Below, piece after piece: positions 17,605 to 26,151 of a stretch of DNA of 64,000 nt. The stretch comes from Lysinimonas soli (GTDB lineage Bacteria > Actinomycetota > Actinomycetes > Actinomycetales > Microbacteriaceae). The notes below the pieces were generated by a model that was given only the letters and a program-made list of their open reading frames with translations, had not been told where the DNA came from and searched no databases. The position numbers and the translations under genes are program-made. The first letter of the stretch is position 1. Every line of letters begins with the position of its first letter. The stretch is from NCBI RefSeq assembly GCF_042655435.1, contig NZ_JBHSMG010000002.1, positions 124,001 through 188,000 of the forward strand, written 5' to 3'.

Positions 17605-17622
17605 GTGAGGCGAACGCCTCAC
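17605..17622. repeat. Palindromic hairpin upstream of rpmB
   Basis: GTGAGGCG-AA-CGCCTCAC: perfect 8-bp arms around AA, in the zur-rpmB gap. It could terminate the znu-zur message or be an operator or leader hairpin for rpmB. It does not resemble the AT-rich Zur-like box before znuA. Confidence 0.5.
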
Positions 17623-17743
17623 CCAAGGTCACTTGTCGGCACGCCGAAACCGCGGTACCCCACCCGGAGGCGGGGGTCGACGGTGGCGCACAAGAAGCGC
17701 AGGATCACGAATGATCCGCGCGCAACTTCACAAGACTACGCGA

Positions 17744-18130
17744 CTATCGCTCGTTCGAGCAATCGGCGCAGTAGCCGAAGACGTCGACGACGTGCTCGGG
17801 GCGGGTGAAACCGTTCGCGGCGGCGACGTCCTTCGCCCACTGCTCCACGGCATCCGCCGAGATCTCGACCGTGCGACCGCAGCTGCGGCAGATCAGGTGG
17901 TGGTGGTGCGAGCCGGGGGTGCAGGCGCGATAGAGGCTCTCGCCCTCCTGCTGCAGGGCATCCGCGTCGCCCTCCGTCGCGAGGTCGGCGAGGGCGCGGT
18001 AGACCGTGGCCAAGCCGACCGACGAGCCGGCGTCGCGCATGTGGGCGTGCAGAGCCTGGGCGCTCACGAACCCCTCGGTGGTCCCGAGGGCCTCGCGCAC
18101 GGCCTCGCGCTGCCAGGTGTTCCGCTTCAC
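17744..18130 (-). CDS. zur: Fur-family regulator, probably Zur
   Basis: 128-aa metal-dependent repressor. The winged helix covers about residues 1-80 (VSAQALHAHMRDAGSSVGLA then TVYRALADLA). The dimerisation domain contains the metal ligands HHHHLICRSCG and FGYCADCSNER, i.e. two CxxC pairs for structural zinc. It lies 10 nt after znuB and is followed by cysteine-free ribosomal genes, which identifies zinc rather than iron as the probable signal (inference from context). Likely target: the inverted repeat at 20861-20877. Confidence 0.9.
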   Translation of the reverse strand: MKRNTWQREAVREALGTTEGFVSAQALHAHMRDAGSSVGLATVYRALADLATEGDADALQQEGESLYRACTPGSHHHHLICRSCGRTVEISADAVEQWAKDVAAANGFTRPEHVVDVFGYCADCSNER

Positions 18131-18140
18131 GACGACCTCC

Positions 18141-19067
18141 TCACGCCACGCCCACGATACGTCGCCGGTCGCGCGCGCGTTTCGCCCGTCGCGCCGACGC
18201 GATCCGGCAGACCAGGTAGATCAGGAACGAGATGGTCGTCACGTAGGGGCTGATCGGCACACTCGATCCGAGCGCGAGCAGGATGCCGCCCACGAGCGAC
18301 ATGAGCGCGAAGGCGGTGCTCAGCACGGGCACGAGCACGGGGGAGGACGACACCCGCAGCGCCGAGGCCGCCGGAGTGACCAGCACCGACAGCACGAGCA
18401 GCGCGCCCACCACCTGCACGCTCACCGCGACGGCCAGGCCGAGCAGCAGCATGAACACGAGCGAGAGCGCGCGCACCGGCACGCCGCGCGCGGCCGCGAC
18501 ATCGGCGTCCACGCTCGCGAAGGTCAGCGGACGCCAGACGATCAGCAGTCCGACGACGACGACGACGGCGATCAGGGCGAGGGAGTTGAGCCGCGGGTCG
18601 TCGACCGCGACGATCTGCCCGGTGAGCAGGCCGAACTTGTTCGAGCTGCGACCGGGGTAGAGCGCGAGGCACAGGATGCCGAGACCGAGCCCGAAGGGCA
18701 TGAGCACCGCGGTGATCGAGTTGCGATCGCGCGCGCGCGAGCCGAGCACGCCGATCACGGCGGCCGCGATGATCGACCCGACGATGGATCCCTCGACGAC
18801 GCCGACGCCGAACAGCAACCCCGCGGCCGCTCCCGCGAAGGAGAGCTCGCTGATGCCGTGCACGGCGAAGGCGAGATCGCGCGACATGACGAAGACACCG
18901 ATCAGCCCGCCCACGACGCCGAGCACGGCGCCGGCGAGGATCGAGTTGTGCAGCAGTGCGAGCAACTGCCCGTAGTCGGTGAAGTCGAACAGCTGCGACC
19001 ACCAGTCCGTGCCAGCTGTTCCGGCCGCTCCGGCGATCCCGGACGCGGCGATGACGCCCGCGATCAC
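18141..19067 (-). CDS. znuB: Zinc/manganese ABC transporter permease
   Basis: 308-aa permease of the ABC-3 family with about 8-9 transmembrane helices. Typical stretches: FVMSRDLAFAVHGISELSFAG (trimmed here to FAVHGISELSFAGAAAG), FASVDADVAAARGVP, and QVVGALLVLSVLVTPAASA. The start is the GTG overlapping the znuC stop (GTGA). It is third in znuA-znuC-znuB-zur. Zn specificity is inferred from the adjacent Zur and His-rich ATPase tail; Mn cannot be excluded from sequence alone. Confidence 0.92.
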   Translation of the reverse strand: MIAGVIAASGIAGAAGTAGTDWWSQLFDFTDYGQLLALLHNSILAGAVLGVVGGLIGVFVMSRDLAFAVHGISELSFAGAAAGLLFGVGVVEGSIVGSIIAAAVIGVLGSRARDRNSITAVLMPFGLGLGILCLALYPGRSSNKFGLLTGQIVAVDDPRLNSLALIAVVVVVGLLIVWRPLTFASVDADVAAARGVPVRALSLVFMLLLGLAVAVSVQVVGALLVLSVLVTPAASALRVSSSPVLVPVLSTAFALMSLVGGILLALGSSVPISPYVTTISFLIYLVCRIASARRAKRARDRRRIVGVA

Positions 19068-19891
19068 GGCAGATCCGCCCCGTGATCGTGGTCGTGCCCG
19101 TGGACGTGGGACTGGTCGGGCGTTCCGACGATCACCACCCGACCGCGAGCGCGGATCACGTCGACCGGCGACTGGTACAAGTCGCTGAGCACCTCGGAGC
19201 GCAGCACCTCGTCGGGCGTGCCGATCCGGAACCGGCGACCGGCCAGGTACAGCACCCGATCGACCACCTCGAGCACCGGGTTGATGTCGTGCGTCACGAA
19301 GAGCACCCCGAAGCCGCGCGCGCGGCGGTTGTCGTCGATGAGCCGGCTGACCACCCCCTGCGCGCGCAGGTCGAGCGAGAGCAGCGGCTCGTCGCACAGC
19401 AGCAGGGCCGGATCGCCCGCCAGGGCCTGACCGATCCGGAGGCGCTGCTGCTCGCCGCCGGAGAGGCTCGCGATCGGGGCGTTCCCGTAGTGCTCCGCGC
19501 CGACGGCCGCGAGCAGGGCGTCGATCTTCTCGCGCCGCGCGCGGGTGGGCAGGGCGACGCCCCAGCGGTGTCCGTCGACGCCGAGGCCCACCAGGTCGCG
19601 ACCGCGCAGGGGCGTCCCCTCGTCGGCGAGGCGCTGCTGCGGCACGTAGCCGATCCGACGCCCGCCGTGGTGCACGGGCTCCCCGAGGAAGGTCGCGGTT
19701 CCGGCGCTCAGCGGATGCTGCCCCAGCACGACCTTGAGCAGGCTCGTCTTGCCCGAGCCGTTGGCTCCGAGCACGGCGACGAACTCGCCCGGGGCGACGT
19801 CGAGGTCGAGGCCGCTCCACAGCACCCGCCCACCGAGGGTGAGCTCCGCGTCGCGGAGCGAGAGGATCGGGGCGGGAGCTGAGGTCGGCAT
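19064..19891 (-). CDS. znuC: Zinc/manganese ABC transporter ATPase with His-rich tail
   Basis: 275-aa ABC ATPase. Walker A: GANGSGKTSLL; Q-loop: VPQQRLADE; signature: LSGGEQQRLRIGQAL; Walker B: ALLLCDEPLLSLD; H-loop: FVTHDINPV. The C-terminus HVHGHDHDHGADLP is a histidine/aspartate metal-binding tail, common in zinc importers. The ATG at 19891 (MPTSAPAPILSLRDAELTLG) is preferred; a longer frame overlaps znuA. It starts 5 nt after the znuA stop and overlaps znuB by 4 nt. Confidence 0.94.
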   Translation of the reverse strand: MPTSAPAPILSLRDAELTLGGRVLWSGLDLDVAPGEFVAVLGANGSGKTSLLKVVLGQHPLSAGTATFLGEPVHHGGRRIGYVPQQRLADEGTPLRGRDLVGLGVDGHRWGVALPTRARREKIDALLAAVGAEHYGNAPIASLSGGEQQRLRIGQALAGDPALLLCDEPLLSLDLRAQGVVSRLIDDNRRARGFGVLFVTHDINPVLEVVDRVLYLAGRRFRIGTPDEVLRSEVLSDLYQSPVDVIRARGRVVIVGTPDQSHVHGHDHDHGADLP

Positions 19892-19896
19892 CGGCG

Positions 19897-20841
19897 TCAG
19901 TCTCCCAGAGCCTGGGCGATGGTGGCGAGCACGCCCTTCTGCCACTCGACGTAGTCGAAGCCGGAGGGGAGCGTCTCAGAGACCGGTACCGCGGGAACGC
20001 CGGCCTTCTTCGCGGCGGCGAGCACGGCATCCGTCTGCGCACCGCTCGTCTGAACGTTGTAGACGAGCAGCTTCGCCTCTCCCGAGGAGAACGTCGCCAG
20101 CGTCTGCTGCAGCACGCCGACCGGTGCATCGGTGCCGTCCTCGATCGCCCGGCTGAACGCCTTGGGCGTCACGACCTTGACCTTGAGCGCGGCGAGCAGG
20201 TAGTCCGGAACCGGCTCGGTGATCGCGACCCCCACCCCGGCCGTGGCCGTCGAGAGCCGCGAAGCGCTGTTCTCCAGTCCGTCGAGGGCGACGCGCAGCT
20301 TCGCCCCGTTGTCGGCGAAGACCGCCGAATGCGCCGGGTCGGCCTTCTCGAACGCGGCGACCAGCGCATCCACGACCTTGGCGACCGTCGGAAAGTCGTA
20401 GAAGACGTGCTCGTTGAAGTCCGCAACCGTGGTGTCGTAGCCCGAGAGCTTGACCGCGTCGATGCGGCTCGCCTTCGTGTTGCCCGAGGCCGACAGCATC
20501 GTGCCGACGAAGTCGTCGTATCCACCCCCGTTCTCGATGACCACCTGCGCCTTCGACACGGCCAGTTGCGTGCGGGCGTCGGCCTGGTACTCGTGCGGAT
20601 CTTTCGCGGGGTCGTCGATGATCGAGGTGACGTTGGCGTACTTGCCACCCACCGTCGAGGCCAGATTCCCGTAGACGTTGGTCGAGGCCACGACCTGGAT
20701 GCCGGCCGGCGCGTCCTGCGAGGTGCCGGTGCAGCCCGTCAGCGTGAGCGCCGCGGTCACGGCGACGACGAGGGCGGCGAGCGCGGCGGGGGCGCGGCGA
20801 GGGGCGACACGGGGGGCGACACGGATCCGAGAAATGGGCAT
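19897..20841 (-). CDS. znuA: Zinc/manganese ABC transporter substrate-binding lipoprotein
   Basis: 314-aa cluster A-I metal-binding protein. A twin-arginine-like basic N-terminus and hydrophobic signal end in the lipobox LTGC (Cys about 37), so it is membrane-tethered. Family elements: VVASTNVYGNLASTVGG, the metal site DDPAKDPHEYQ, NGGGYDDFVGTML and LVYNVQTSGAQT. The His-rich loop of many ZnuA proteins is missing. It heads znuACB-zur, and a 17-bp inverted repeat resembling a Zur box ends 20 nt upstream of the ATG. Confidence 0.93.
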   Translation of the reverse strand: MPISRIRVAPRVAPRRAPAALAALVVAVTAALTLTGCTGTSQDAPAGIQVVASTNVYGNLASTVGGKYANVTSIIDDPAKDPHEYQADARTQLAVSKAQVVIENGGGYDDFVGTMLSASGNTKASRIDAVKLSGYDTTVADFNEHVFYDFPTVAKVVDALVAAFEKADPAHSAVFADNGAKLRVALDGLENSASRLSTATAGVGVAITEPVPDYLLAALKVKVVTPKAFSRAIEDGTDAPVGVLQQTLATFSSGEAKLLVYNVQTSGAQTDAVLAAAKKAGVPAVPVSETLPSGFDYVEWQKGVLATIAQALGD

Positions 20842-20860
20842 GACTCGACGTTAGCCGCTA

Positions 20861-20877
20861 TTGATAATCATTGTCAA
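20861..20877 (-). promoter_or_regulatory. Zur-like operator upstream of znuA
   Basis: TTGATAATCATTGTCAA, a near-perfect inverted repeat (TTGAyAAT-N-ATTrTCAA) and one of the most AT-rich words in the region, 20-36 nt upstream of the znuA ATG. Fur-superfamily operators have this form; the adjacent zur gene makes Zur the probable binder. Confidence 0.75.
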
Positions 20878-20917
20878 AGTGTGCGCGTGGCGCGGCGCGT
20901 GCGGGGCGCGACTTCCT

Positions 20918-20944
20918 GATCCGGCTTCGGGCACGGGCCGGATC
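20918..20944 (-). terminator. Possible terminator behind the bkd operon
   Basis: 8-bp stem GATCCGGC / GCCGGATC with an 11-nt loop, 34 nt after the E2 stop codon and before the znuA promoter region on the other side. No T run. Confidence 0.4.
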
Positions 20945-20977
20945 CACGCGCGGAGTCGGCCGAGACGGCCGGACCAC

Positions 20978-22372
20978 TCAGTCCAGCAGCAGGGCCGGCT
21001 CCTCGAGCACGCTCGCGATGTCGGCCGTGAAACGGCTGGCCACATCGCCGTCGACGACCCGGTGGTCGAAGCTCGCGCCGACCGTGGTCACGTACGCCGG
21101 CCGCACCTCGCCGTCGACGACCCACGGCTTGAGCTTGATCGCGCCGAGGGCGACGATGCCGACCTCGCCCGGATTGAGGATCGGCGTGCCGGTGTCCATC
21201 CCGTACGAGCCCAGGTTCGTGATCGTCACCGTGCCCTTGGACATGTCGGCGGGCTGCGTCTTGCCGTCGCGCGCCGTGAGCGTCAGCTGCTCGAGCGCCT
21301 GGGCGAGTTCGAGCAGGCTCAGGTTCTGGGCATCCTTGATGTTCGGCACGATGAGCCCGCGCGGGGTGGCCGCGGCGATTCCGAGGTTCACGTAGTGGTG
21401 CACGACGATCTCTTGATCGGTCCAGCTCGAGTTCACGGTGGGATTGCGCCGCACCGCCCAGATGACGGCCTTGGCCATCACGAGCAGCGGGCTGATCCGC
21501 ACTCCGGCGAAGTCGGGGGAGTTCTTGAGCCGCTTGACGAACTCCATCGTGCGGGTCGCGTTGACGTCGCTGAACACGCTCACGTGCGGCGCCGTGAAGG
21601 CGCTCTGCACCATGGCGGTCGCGATCGCCTTGCGCACGCCCTTGACCGGGATGCGCTCCTCGCGATCCGCCGGCCACTCGGGCGTCTGGATGTTGCGGAA
21701 GACACTCGCCTGCGAGGCCTGCCGGATGACGTCGTCCCGGGTGATCTCGCCGGCCAAACCGGTCGCAGTCACCGTCATGAGGTCGACATCGAGGTCTTTG
21801 GCGAGCTTGCGGATCGGCGGCTTCGCGATCACCGGGGCCGCGGATGCCGCGGGTACCGAGCTCGGCCGACGAGCCGGTGCCACGCCCGCTGTGCCCGCCC
21901 GGGCGGCGTCGGTTCCGGCTGCCGCTCCCTCGGATCCGGCGCCCTCCACTCCCACGGGCCGACGCCGGCGCGTGGCGGCGTGTCCGCCCTTCGACCCGTA
22001 ACCGACGAGCACGGCCCCCGACGACTCGTCCGCCGGGGCGGGCGCGGCAGCAGGCGCCGCAGCAGCCGCAGGAATATCCGCGACGATACCCGGCGTCTCG
22101 GCGGCCGTCGCCTGCAGCTCGAGGGCGCCGCCCTCCGAGTCGACGCGGATGATCACGGTGCCGACCTCGACGGTGTCGCCCTCGGCGGCGAGCAGCTCCG
22201 TGACCGTGCCGGCGAACGGCGACGGGAGCTCGACGAGCGACTTCGCCGTCTCGATCTCGACGAGCACCTGATTCACGGTGACCGCGTCACCGGGCTTGAC
22301 CTTCCACGAGACGATCTCGGCCTCGGTCAGACCCTCGCCGACATCCGGCAGCGGGAACTCGGATTGCGTCAC
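20978..22372 (-). CDS. bkdB: Dihydrolipoamide acyltransferase (E2) of branched-chain 2-oxoacid dehydrogenase
   Basis: 464 aa. The lipoyl domain (about 1-78) has its lipoylated lysine in EIETAKSLVELPSPF. An Ala/Pro-rich linker follows, then the E1/E3-binding domain (about 200-240, IRKLAKDLDVDLMTVTATG). The CoA-dependent catalytic domain ends with SFDHRVVDGDVASRF, holding the active-site His (about 437) and Asp. It transfers the acyl group to CoA, producing branched-chain acyl-CoA primers for the iso/anteiso fatty acids typical of this bacterial group. It is last of the operon aminotransferase-E1alpha-E1beta-E2; no E3 gene is present here. Confidence 0.93.
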   Translation of the reverse strand: MTQSEFPLPDVGEGLTEAEIVSWKVKPGDAVTVNQVLVEIETAKSLVELPSPFAGTVTELLAAEGDTVEVGTVIIRVDSEGGALELQATAAETPGIVADIPAAAAAPAAAPAPADESSGAVLVGYGSKGGHAATRRRRPVGVEGAGSEGAAAGTDAARAGTAGVAPARRPSSVPAASAAPVIAKPPIRKLAKDLDVDLMTVTATGLAGEITRDDVIRQASQASVFRNIQTPEWPADREERIPVKGVRKAIATAMVQSAFTAPHVSVFSDVNATRTMEFVKRLKNSPDFAGVRISPLLVMAKAVIWAVRRNPTVNSSWTDQEIVVHHYVNLGIAAATPRGLIVPNIKDAQNLSLLELAQALEQLTLTARDGKTQPADMSKGTVTITNLGSYGMDTGTPILNPGEVGIVALGAIKLKPWVVDGEVRPAYVTTVGASFDHRVVDGDVASRFTADIASVLEEPALLLD

Positions 22373-22414
22373 GTTCGGCTCCTCGGTGATTCGGCGGACG
22401 GGGAAGGGCGCGGC

Positions 22415-23392
22415 TCAGTAGGCGAGCGCGCGGTCGACGGCTTCGAGGACGCGGTCGGCATCCGGGAGGTAGACGCCCTCGAGCTTGGCGGGCGGGAAGG
22501 GGGTGTCGAAGCCGCTCACCCGCAGCACGGGCGACTCGAGCGAGTAGAAGGCGCGCTCGGCGACCGTCGCCGCGATCTCGGAGCCGACGCTGGTGTTGCC
22601 CGGCGCCTCCTGCGCGACGACGAGCCGTCCGGTCTTCTGCACCGACTCGAGGATCGGCGCGTAGTCGATGGGCGACAGCGAGCGCAGGTCGATGACCTCG
22701 ACGCTCGTCCCCTCGGCTGCGGCGATCTCCGCAGCCTGCAACAGGACCGACACCATCGCGCCGTGACCGACCAGGGTGACCTCGGTGCCGATCCGCACGA
22801 CGCGGCTCGCCTGGAGGGCACCCGGCGCCGTCTCGCGGTCGACCTCGCCCTTCTGCCAGTAGCGGCTCTTGGGCTCGAAGAACATGACGGGGTCGTTGCT
22901 CGCGATGGCCTGCTGGATCATCCAGTAGCCGTCCTGCGGGGTCGCCGGGCTGACCAGGCGCAGGCCCGCGGTGTGCGCGAAGTAGGCCTCGGGGCTCTCC
23001 TGGTGGTGCTCGACCGCGCCGATGTGCCCGCCGTACGGCACCCGGATGACCACCGGGAACGACAGCGCGCCCTCGTGACGATTGGTGAGTTTGGCCAGCT
23101 GCGAGGTGATCTGGTCGAAGCCGGGGTAGATGAAGCCGTCGAACTGGATCTCGCACACCGGTCGGTATCCGCGCATCGCCAGGCCGATGGCCGTTCCGAC
23201 GATCCCCGACTCGGCCAGGGGGGTGTCGAGCACCCGCTTGTCGCCGAACTCGGCCTGCAGCCCCTCGGTGACGCGGAACACCCCGCCGAGCCGGCCGATG
23301 TCCTCGCCCATCAGCAGCACGCGCGGGTCGTCGGCGAGCGCCTTCTGCAGTCCCAGGTTGATCGCCTTGGCGAGGGTCAGTTGCTCGCTCAT
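22415..23392 (-). CDS. bkdA2: Branched-chain 2-oxoacid dehydrogenase E1 beta subunit
   Basis: 325 aa, transketolase-like pyrimidine-binding domain plus C-terminal domain. Starts MSEQLTLAKAINLGLQKAL; motifs VLLMGEDIGRLGGVFRVTEG, PLAESGIVGTAIGLAMRGY and RVPYGGHIGAVEHHQESPEA match E1 beta proteins, and VEVIDLRSLSPIDY begins the C-terminal part. With E1 alpha it decarboxylates the 2-oxoacid using thiamine diphosphate. Its ATG overlaps the E1 alpha stop (ATGA). Branched-chain rather than pyruvate specificity is inferred from E1 alpha and operon form. Confidence 0.92.
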   Translation of the reverse strand: MSEQLTLAKAINLGLQKALADDPRVLLMGEDIGRLGGVFRVTEGLQAEFGDKRVLDTPLAESGIVGTAIGLAMRGYRPVCEIQFDGFIYPGFDQITSQLAKLTNRHEGALSFPVVIRVPYGGHIGAVEHHQESPEAYFAHTAGLRLVSPATPQDGYWMIQQAIASNDPVMFFEPKSRYWQKGEVDRETAPGALQASRVVRIGTEVTLVGHGAMVSVLLQAAEIAAAEGTSVEVIDLRSLSPIDYAPILESVQKTGRLVVAQEAPGNTSVGSEIAATVAERAFYSLESPVLRVSGFDTPFPPAKLEGVYLPDADRVLEAVDRALAY

Positions 23393-24507
23393 TCGGCGGC
23401 CTCCTCGAACGAGCTCTCGTACGCGGTCAGCCAGGCCGACTGCTCGGCGACGAGCGAGTGCGGATCGGTGTAGACGTGCTCGAAGATCTTGCTGGTCGGC
23501 GGGTCCTGCAGCGTGAGGGTGCGGGCCCGCACGTCGGCCGCGAGGTCTTCGGCCTCGGTCGCCACCTCGTGGAAGAAGTCGTCGCCGGCGCCCTTCGCGC
23601 GCAGGAAGGTCTCGAACCGCGAGATCGGATCCCGTTGGCTCCACCGCTCGACCTCGGCCGAGTCGCGGTACTTGGTCGGGTCGTCGCTCGAGGTGTGCGC
23701 GCCGATGCGGTAGGTGAGGGCTTCGATGAAGCGCGGTCCGGCGCCGCCGCGGGCGGCATCCAGGCTGTCCTTGGTCACCGCGTAGCTGGCGAGCACGTCG
23801 TTGCCGTCGACCTGCACCGAGGGGATGCCGAACCCCGTCGAGCGCAGATAGAGCGGTGTGCGCGACTGCCGTTCGACCGGCACCGAGATCGCCCAGTGGT
23901 TGTTCTGCAGGAAGAACACCTGCGGGGTCTGGTAGCTCGCCGCGAAGACGAAGGCCTCGCTGACGTCGCCCTGGCTGGTGGCCCCGTCGCCGAAGTAGAC
24001 GAGCACCGCGGCATCCGTCTCGGGGTCGCCGGTGCCGCTGGCCCCGTCGAGCGCGATTCCCATCGCATAGCCGGTGGCGTGCAGCGTCTGCGTGCCGATC
24101 ACGATCGAGTAGAGGTGGAAGTTGCCGGTCTCGCTCGGCACCCAGCCGCCGTGGCTGAGCCCGCGCAGCATCTCGATCAGCCGCATCGGGTCGAGGCCGC
24201 GGATGCGACCCACGACGTGCTCGCGGTACGCCGGGAAGATGTGGTCCTGCGGGCGTGCCGCGTAGCCCGAACCGACCTGAGCGCCCTCCTGGCCGATGCT
24301 CGGGATCCAGAGCGCGAGCTGTCCCTGGCGCTGCAGGTTGCCGGCTTCGACGTCGAAGCGCCGGATGACGACCATCTGCCGGTGGAAGTCCTTCAGCTGC
24401 TCGTCGCTGAGCTTCTCGATGATCGGGAGGTACTGGGACGTCCGATCATTCTCGACGAGTGATCCCTCCGGGGACAACAGCTGAACCGTCTCCGCGGTGT
24501 AGGACAT
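23389..24507 (-). CDS. bkdA1: Branched-chain 2-oxoacid dehydrogenase E1 alpha subunit
   Basis: 372 aa. The thiamine-diphosphate motif runs from VYFGDGATSQGDVSEA to LQNNHWAISVPV (about 167-205). The loop RIGAHTSSDDPTKYRD is characteristic of branched-chain E1 alpha, where pyruvate-type enzymes differ. The ATG at 24507 gives the family N-terminus; the longer open frame overlaps the aminotransferase gene. It begins 5 nt after the aminotransferase stop, so the transcript couples transamination with oxidative decarboxylation. Confidence 0.92.
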   Translation of the reverse strand: MSYTAETVQLLSPEGSLVENDRTSQYLPIIEKLSDEQLKDFHRQMVVIRRFDVEAGNLQRQGQLALWIPSIGQEGAQVGSGYAARPQDHIFPAYREHVVGRIRGLDPMRLIEMLRGLSHGGWVPSETGNFHLYSIVIGTQTLHATGYAMGIALDGASGTGDPETDAAVLVYFGDGATSQGDVSEAFVFAASYQTPQVFFLQNNHWAISVPVERQSRTPLYLRSTGFGIPSVQVDGNDVLASYAVTKDSLDAARGGAGPRFIEALTYRIGAHTSSDDPTKYRDSAEVERWSQRDPISRFETFLRAKGAGDDFFHEVATEAEDLAADVRARTLTLQDPPTSKIFEHVYTDPHSLVAEQSAWLTAYESSFEEAAE

Positions 24508-24512
24508 GGTGA

Positions 24513-25598
24513 CTACCCTAGCCCGGCGCTTCCGACCGAATCTCGGAGGGTCGCCACAACCTCTGCGGCCGCCTGTAGGAGTTTCTCCACAGATTCCTCT
24601 TCGCCGATCGAGATCCGGATGCCCTCCGGAGCGAACACCCGGGCGACGATCCCGTGCTCCTCGAATACCTCGGCGGCGGCGGCCGTCGCCTCGCCCGTGA
24701 CGAGCCAGACGAAGTTGCCCTGCGGCTCCGGGATGCGCCACCCCTGGGCGGCGAGGCCGTCGCGCACGGCGGTTCGGCGCTCGACCAGCGTCTCGACCTG
24801 CTCGAGCAGTTGCGCTTCGGCATCCAGGGCGGCGATCGCCGCGCGCTGGGCGGGCTCGGTGACCGACAGCGCGATCATGCTCGCGCGCGCGGCATCCAGG
24901 ATGTACGACGGTCCGACCGCGTAGCCGACGCGGAGCCCTGCGAGTCCGTAGGCCTTCGAGAAGGTGCGCAGCACGACGAGGTTGGGGTAGGCCTCCAACA
25001 GGGGGATGCCCTCGACGGCGTGCGGGTCGGTGACGAACTCGCGGTAGGCCTCGTCGAGGATCACGAGCACCGTTTCGGGGACCTTCGTCATGAAGGCCTC
25101 GAACTCGGTGCCGGTCACGATCGTGCTCGTGGGGTTGTTGGGTGTGCAGACGACCACGGCACGGGTGCGCTCGGTGATCGCCGCCGCCATCGCGTCGAGG
25201 TCGTGGCGTCCGTCCGGCAGGTTCGGCACGGTCACGCTCGTGGCTCCCGACACCGTGACGATGCCGGGGTAGGCCTCGAACGACCGCCAGGCGTAGAGCA
25301 CTTCGTCGCCCGCACCGGCCGCAGCCTGCACGAGCTGATGCAGGATCGAGACCGAGCCCGCGCCGACATGCACCTCGTCGATGGTGACGCCGATGCGCTC
25401 GGCGAGCCGGACCCGCAGAGCCGTCGCTGCGCCATCCGGGTAGCGATTGACCTGGGCGGCGGCGATGGCCTCGAGCACGGCGGGAAGCGGCGGGAACGGG
25501 CTCTCGTTCGATGACAGCTTGAACGCGTCTGCCGCCGCCGGGCGCCCCTGCCGGTAGGGAGCGAGCGAGGCGATCTCGGGGCGGAGGATCACAGCCAT
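24513..25598 (-). CDS. Histidinol-phosphate / aromatic amino acid aminotransferase family
   Basis: 361-aa fold-type I PLP aminotransferase of the HisC subfamily. Motifs: NESPFPPLPAV, the cofactor contact VVVCTPNNPTSTIV, ILDEAYREF, and the Schiff-base lysine in LRTFSKAYGLAGLRVGYA. The C-terminal Arg is in GIRISIGEEE. As the first gene before the bkd genes and away from other his genes, it is more likely an aromatic or broad-specificity transaminase than the main HisC of histidine synthesis (inference). Start ATG at 25598; the upstream open extension overlaps a divergent gene. Confidence 0.85.
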   Translation of the reverse strand: MAVILRPEIASLAPYRQGRPAAADAFKLSSNESPFPPLPAVLEAIAAAQVNRYPDGAATALRVRLAERIGVTIDEVHVGAGSVSILHQLVQAAAGAGDEVLYAWRSFEAYPGIVTVSGATSVTVPNLPDGRHDLDAMAAAITERTRAVVVCTPNNPTSTIVTGTEFEAFMTKVPETVLVILDEAYREFVTDPHAVEGIPLLEAYPNLVVLRTFSKAYGLAGLRVGYAVGPSYILDAARASMIALSVTEPAQRAAIAALDAEAQLLEQVETLVERRTAVRDGLAAQGWRIPEPQGNFVWLVTGEATAAAAEVFEEHGIVARVFAPEGIRISIGEEESVEKLLQAAAEVVATLRDSVGSAGLG

Positions 25599-25740
25599 GC
25601 CGACCAGCTTAGGTGCGCGATCGGCCGCCCCCGCTGTCGCGTGCGCCGCCGCCCCACACGACCCGCGGCACGACCCCCGGCTCCTGCCCGACTCGAAACG
25701 GGGCTCCTCAGCGGGCGCGGGCTCCTGCCACAATGGAGCC

Positions 25741-26142
25741 ATGGGACGACTCGTGCTCCGTCTGATCATCAACGCCGTGGCGCTCTGGCTCACCACCCTG
25801 ATCCTCGCCACGCACGTGACGGTGGTGCCGTTCGCCCCGCGCGGAACGCTCGAGACGATCCTGACCTACCTGCTGGTCGCCCTGATCTTCGGCATCGTCA
25901 ACGGGATCATCGGCAGCATCATCCGGATCGTCGCCCTGCCGCTCTACATCCTCACGCTCGGCCTCATCTCGCTCGTGGTCAACGGCCTGCTGCTGCTGCT
26001 GGTCGCCTGGATCAGCGGTCTCATCGGCTTCGGCCTGTCGGTCGAGAACTTCGGCTGGGGCATCCTGGGCGCGCTCCTGCTCGGGGTCATCGCCTGGTTG
26101 ATCGGGGTCGTGCTGCGCCCGTTCACCGGACCGCAGTCCTAG
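25741..26142 (+). CDS. Phage holin family / DUF360-like four-helix membrane protein
   Basis: 133 aa with four transmembrane helices and a very short N-terminus (MGRLVLRLIINAVALWLTTL). The pattern LIFGIVNGIIGSIIRIVALPLY followed by LTLGLISLVVNGLLLLLVAW matches the widespread Phage_holin_4_2 membrane family; here it is split below 20 residues per word: IFGIVNGIIGSII, LPLYILTLGLISLVVNGLLL. These chromosomal proteins are not phage lysis genes and their role is unknown. It is divergent from the aminotransferase gene, with a 142-nt gap that must hold both promoters. Confidence 0.82.
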   Translation: MGRLVLRLIINAVALWLTTLILATHVTVVPFAPRGTLETILTYLLVALIFGIVNGIIGSIIRIVALPLYILTLGLISLVVNGLLLLLVAWISGLIGFGLSVENFGWGILGALLLGVIAWLIGVVLRPFTGPQS

Positions 26143-26151
26143 CGCCGCCGC

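Noticed and set aside
17605..17808. Plus-strand ORF with VAHKKRRITNDPRA that looks ribosomal-protein-like
   Set aside because: Basic by chance; overlaps the 3' end of zur and has no start signal or family match.
20861..23473. 870-codon plus-strand open frame opposite znuA leader and the bkd genes
   Set aside because: Antisense to E2 and E1 beta, Arg/Asp/Leu-rich composition, no motif.
25741..26142. Phage holin label as sign of a prophage
   Set aside because: No other phage genes nearby; this membrane family is widespread on chromosomes.
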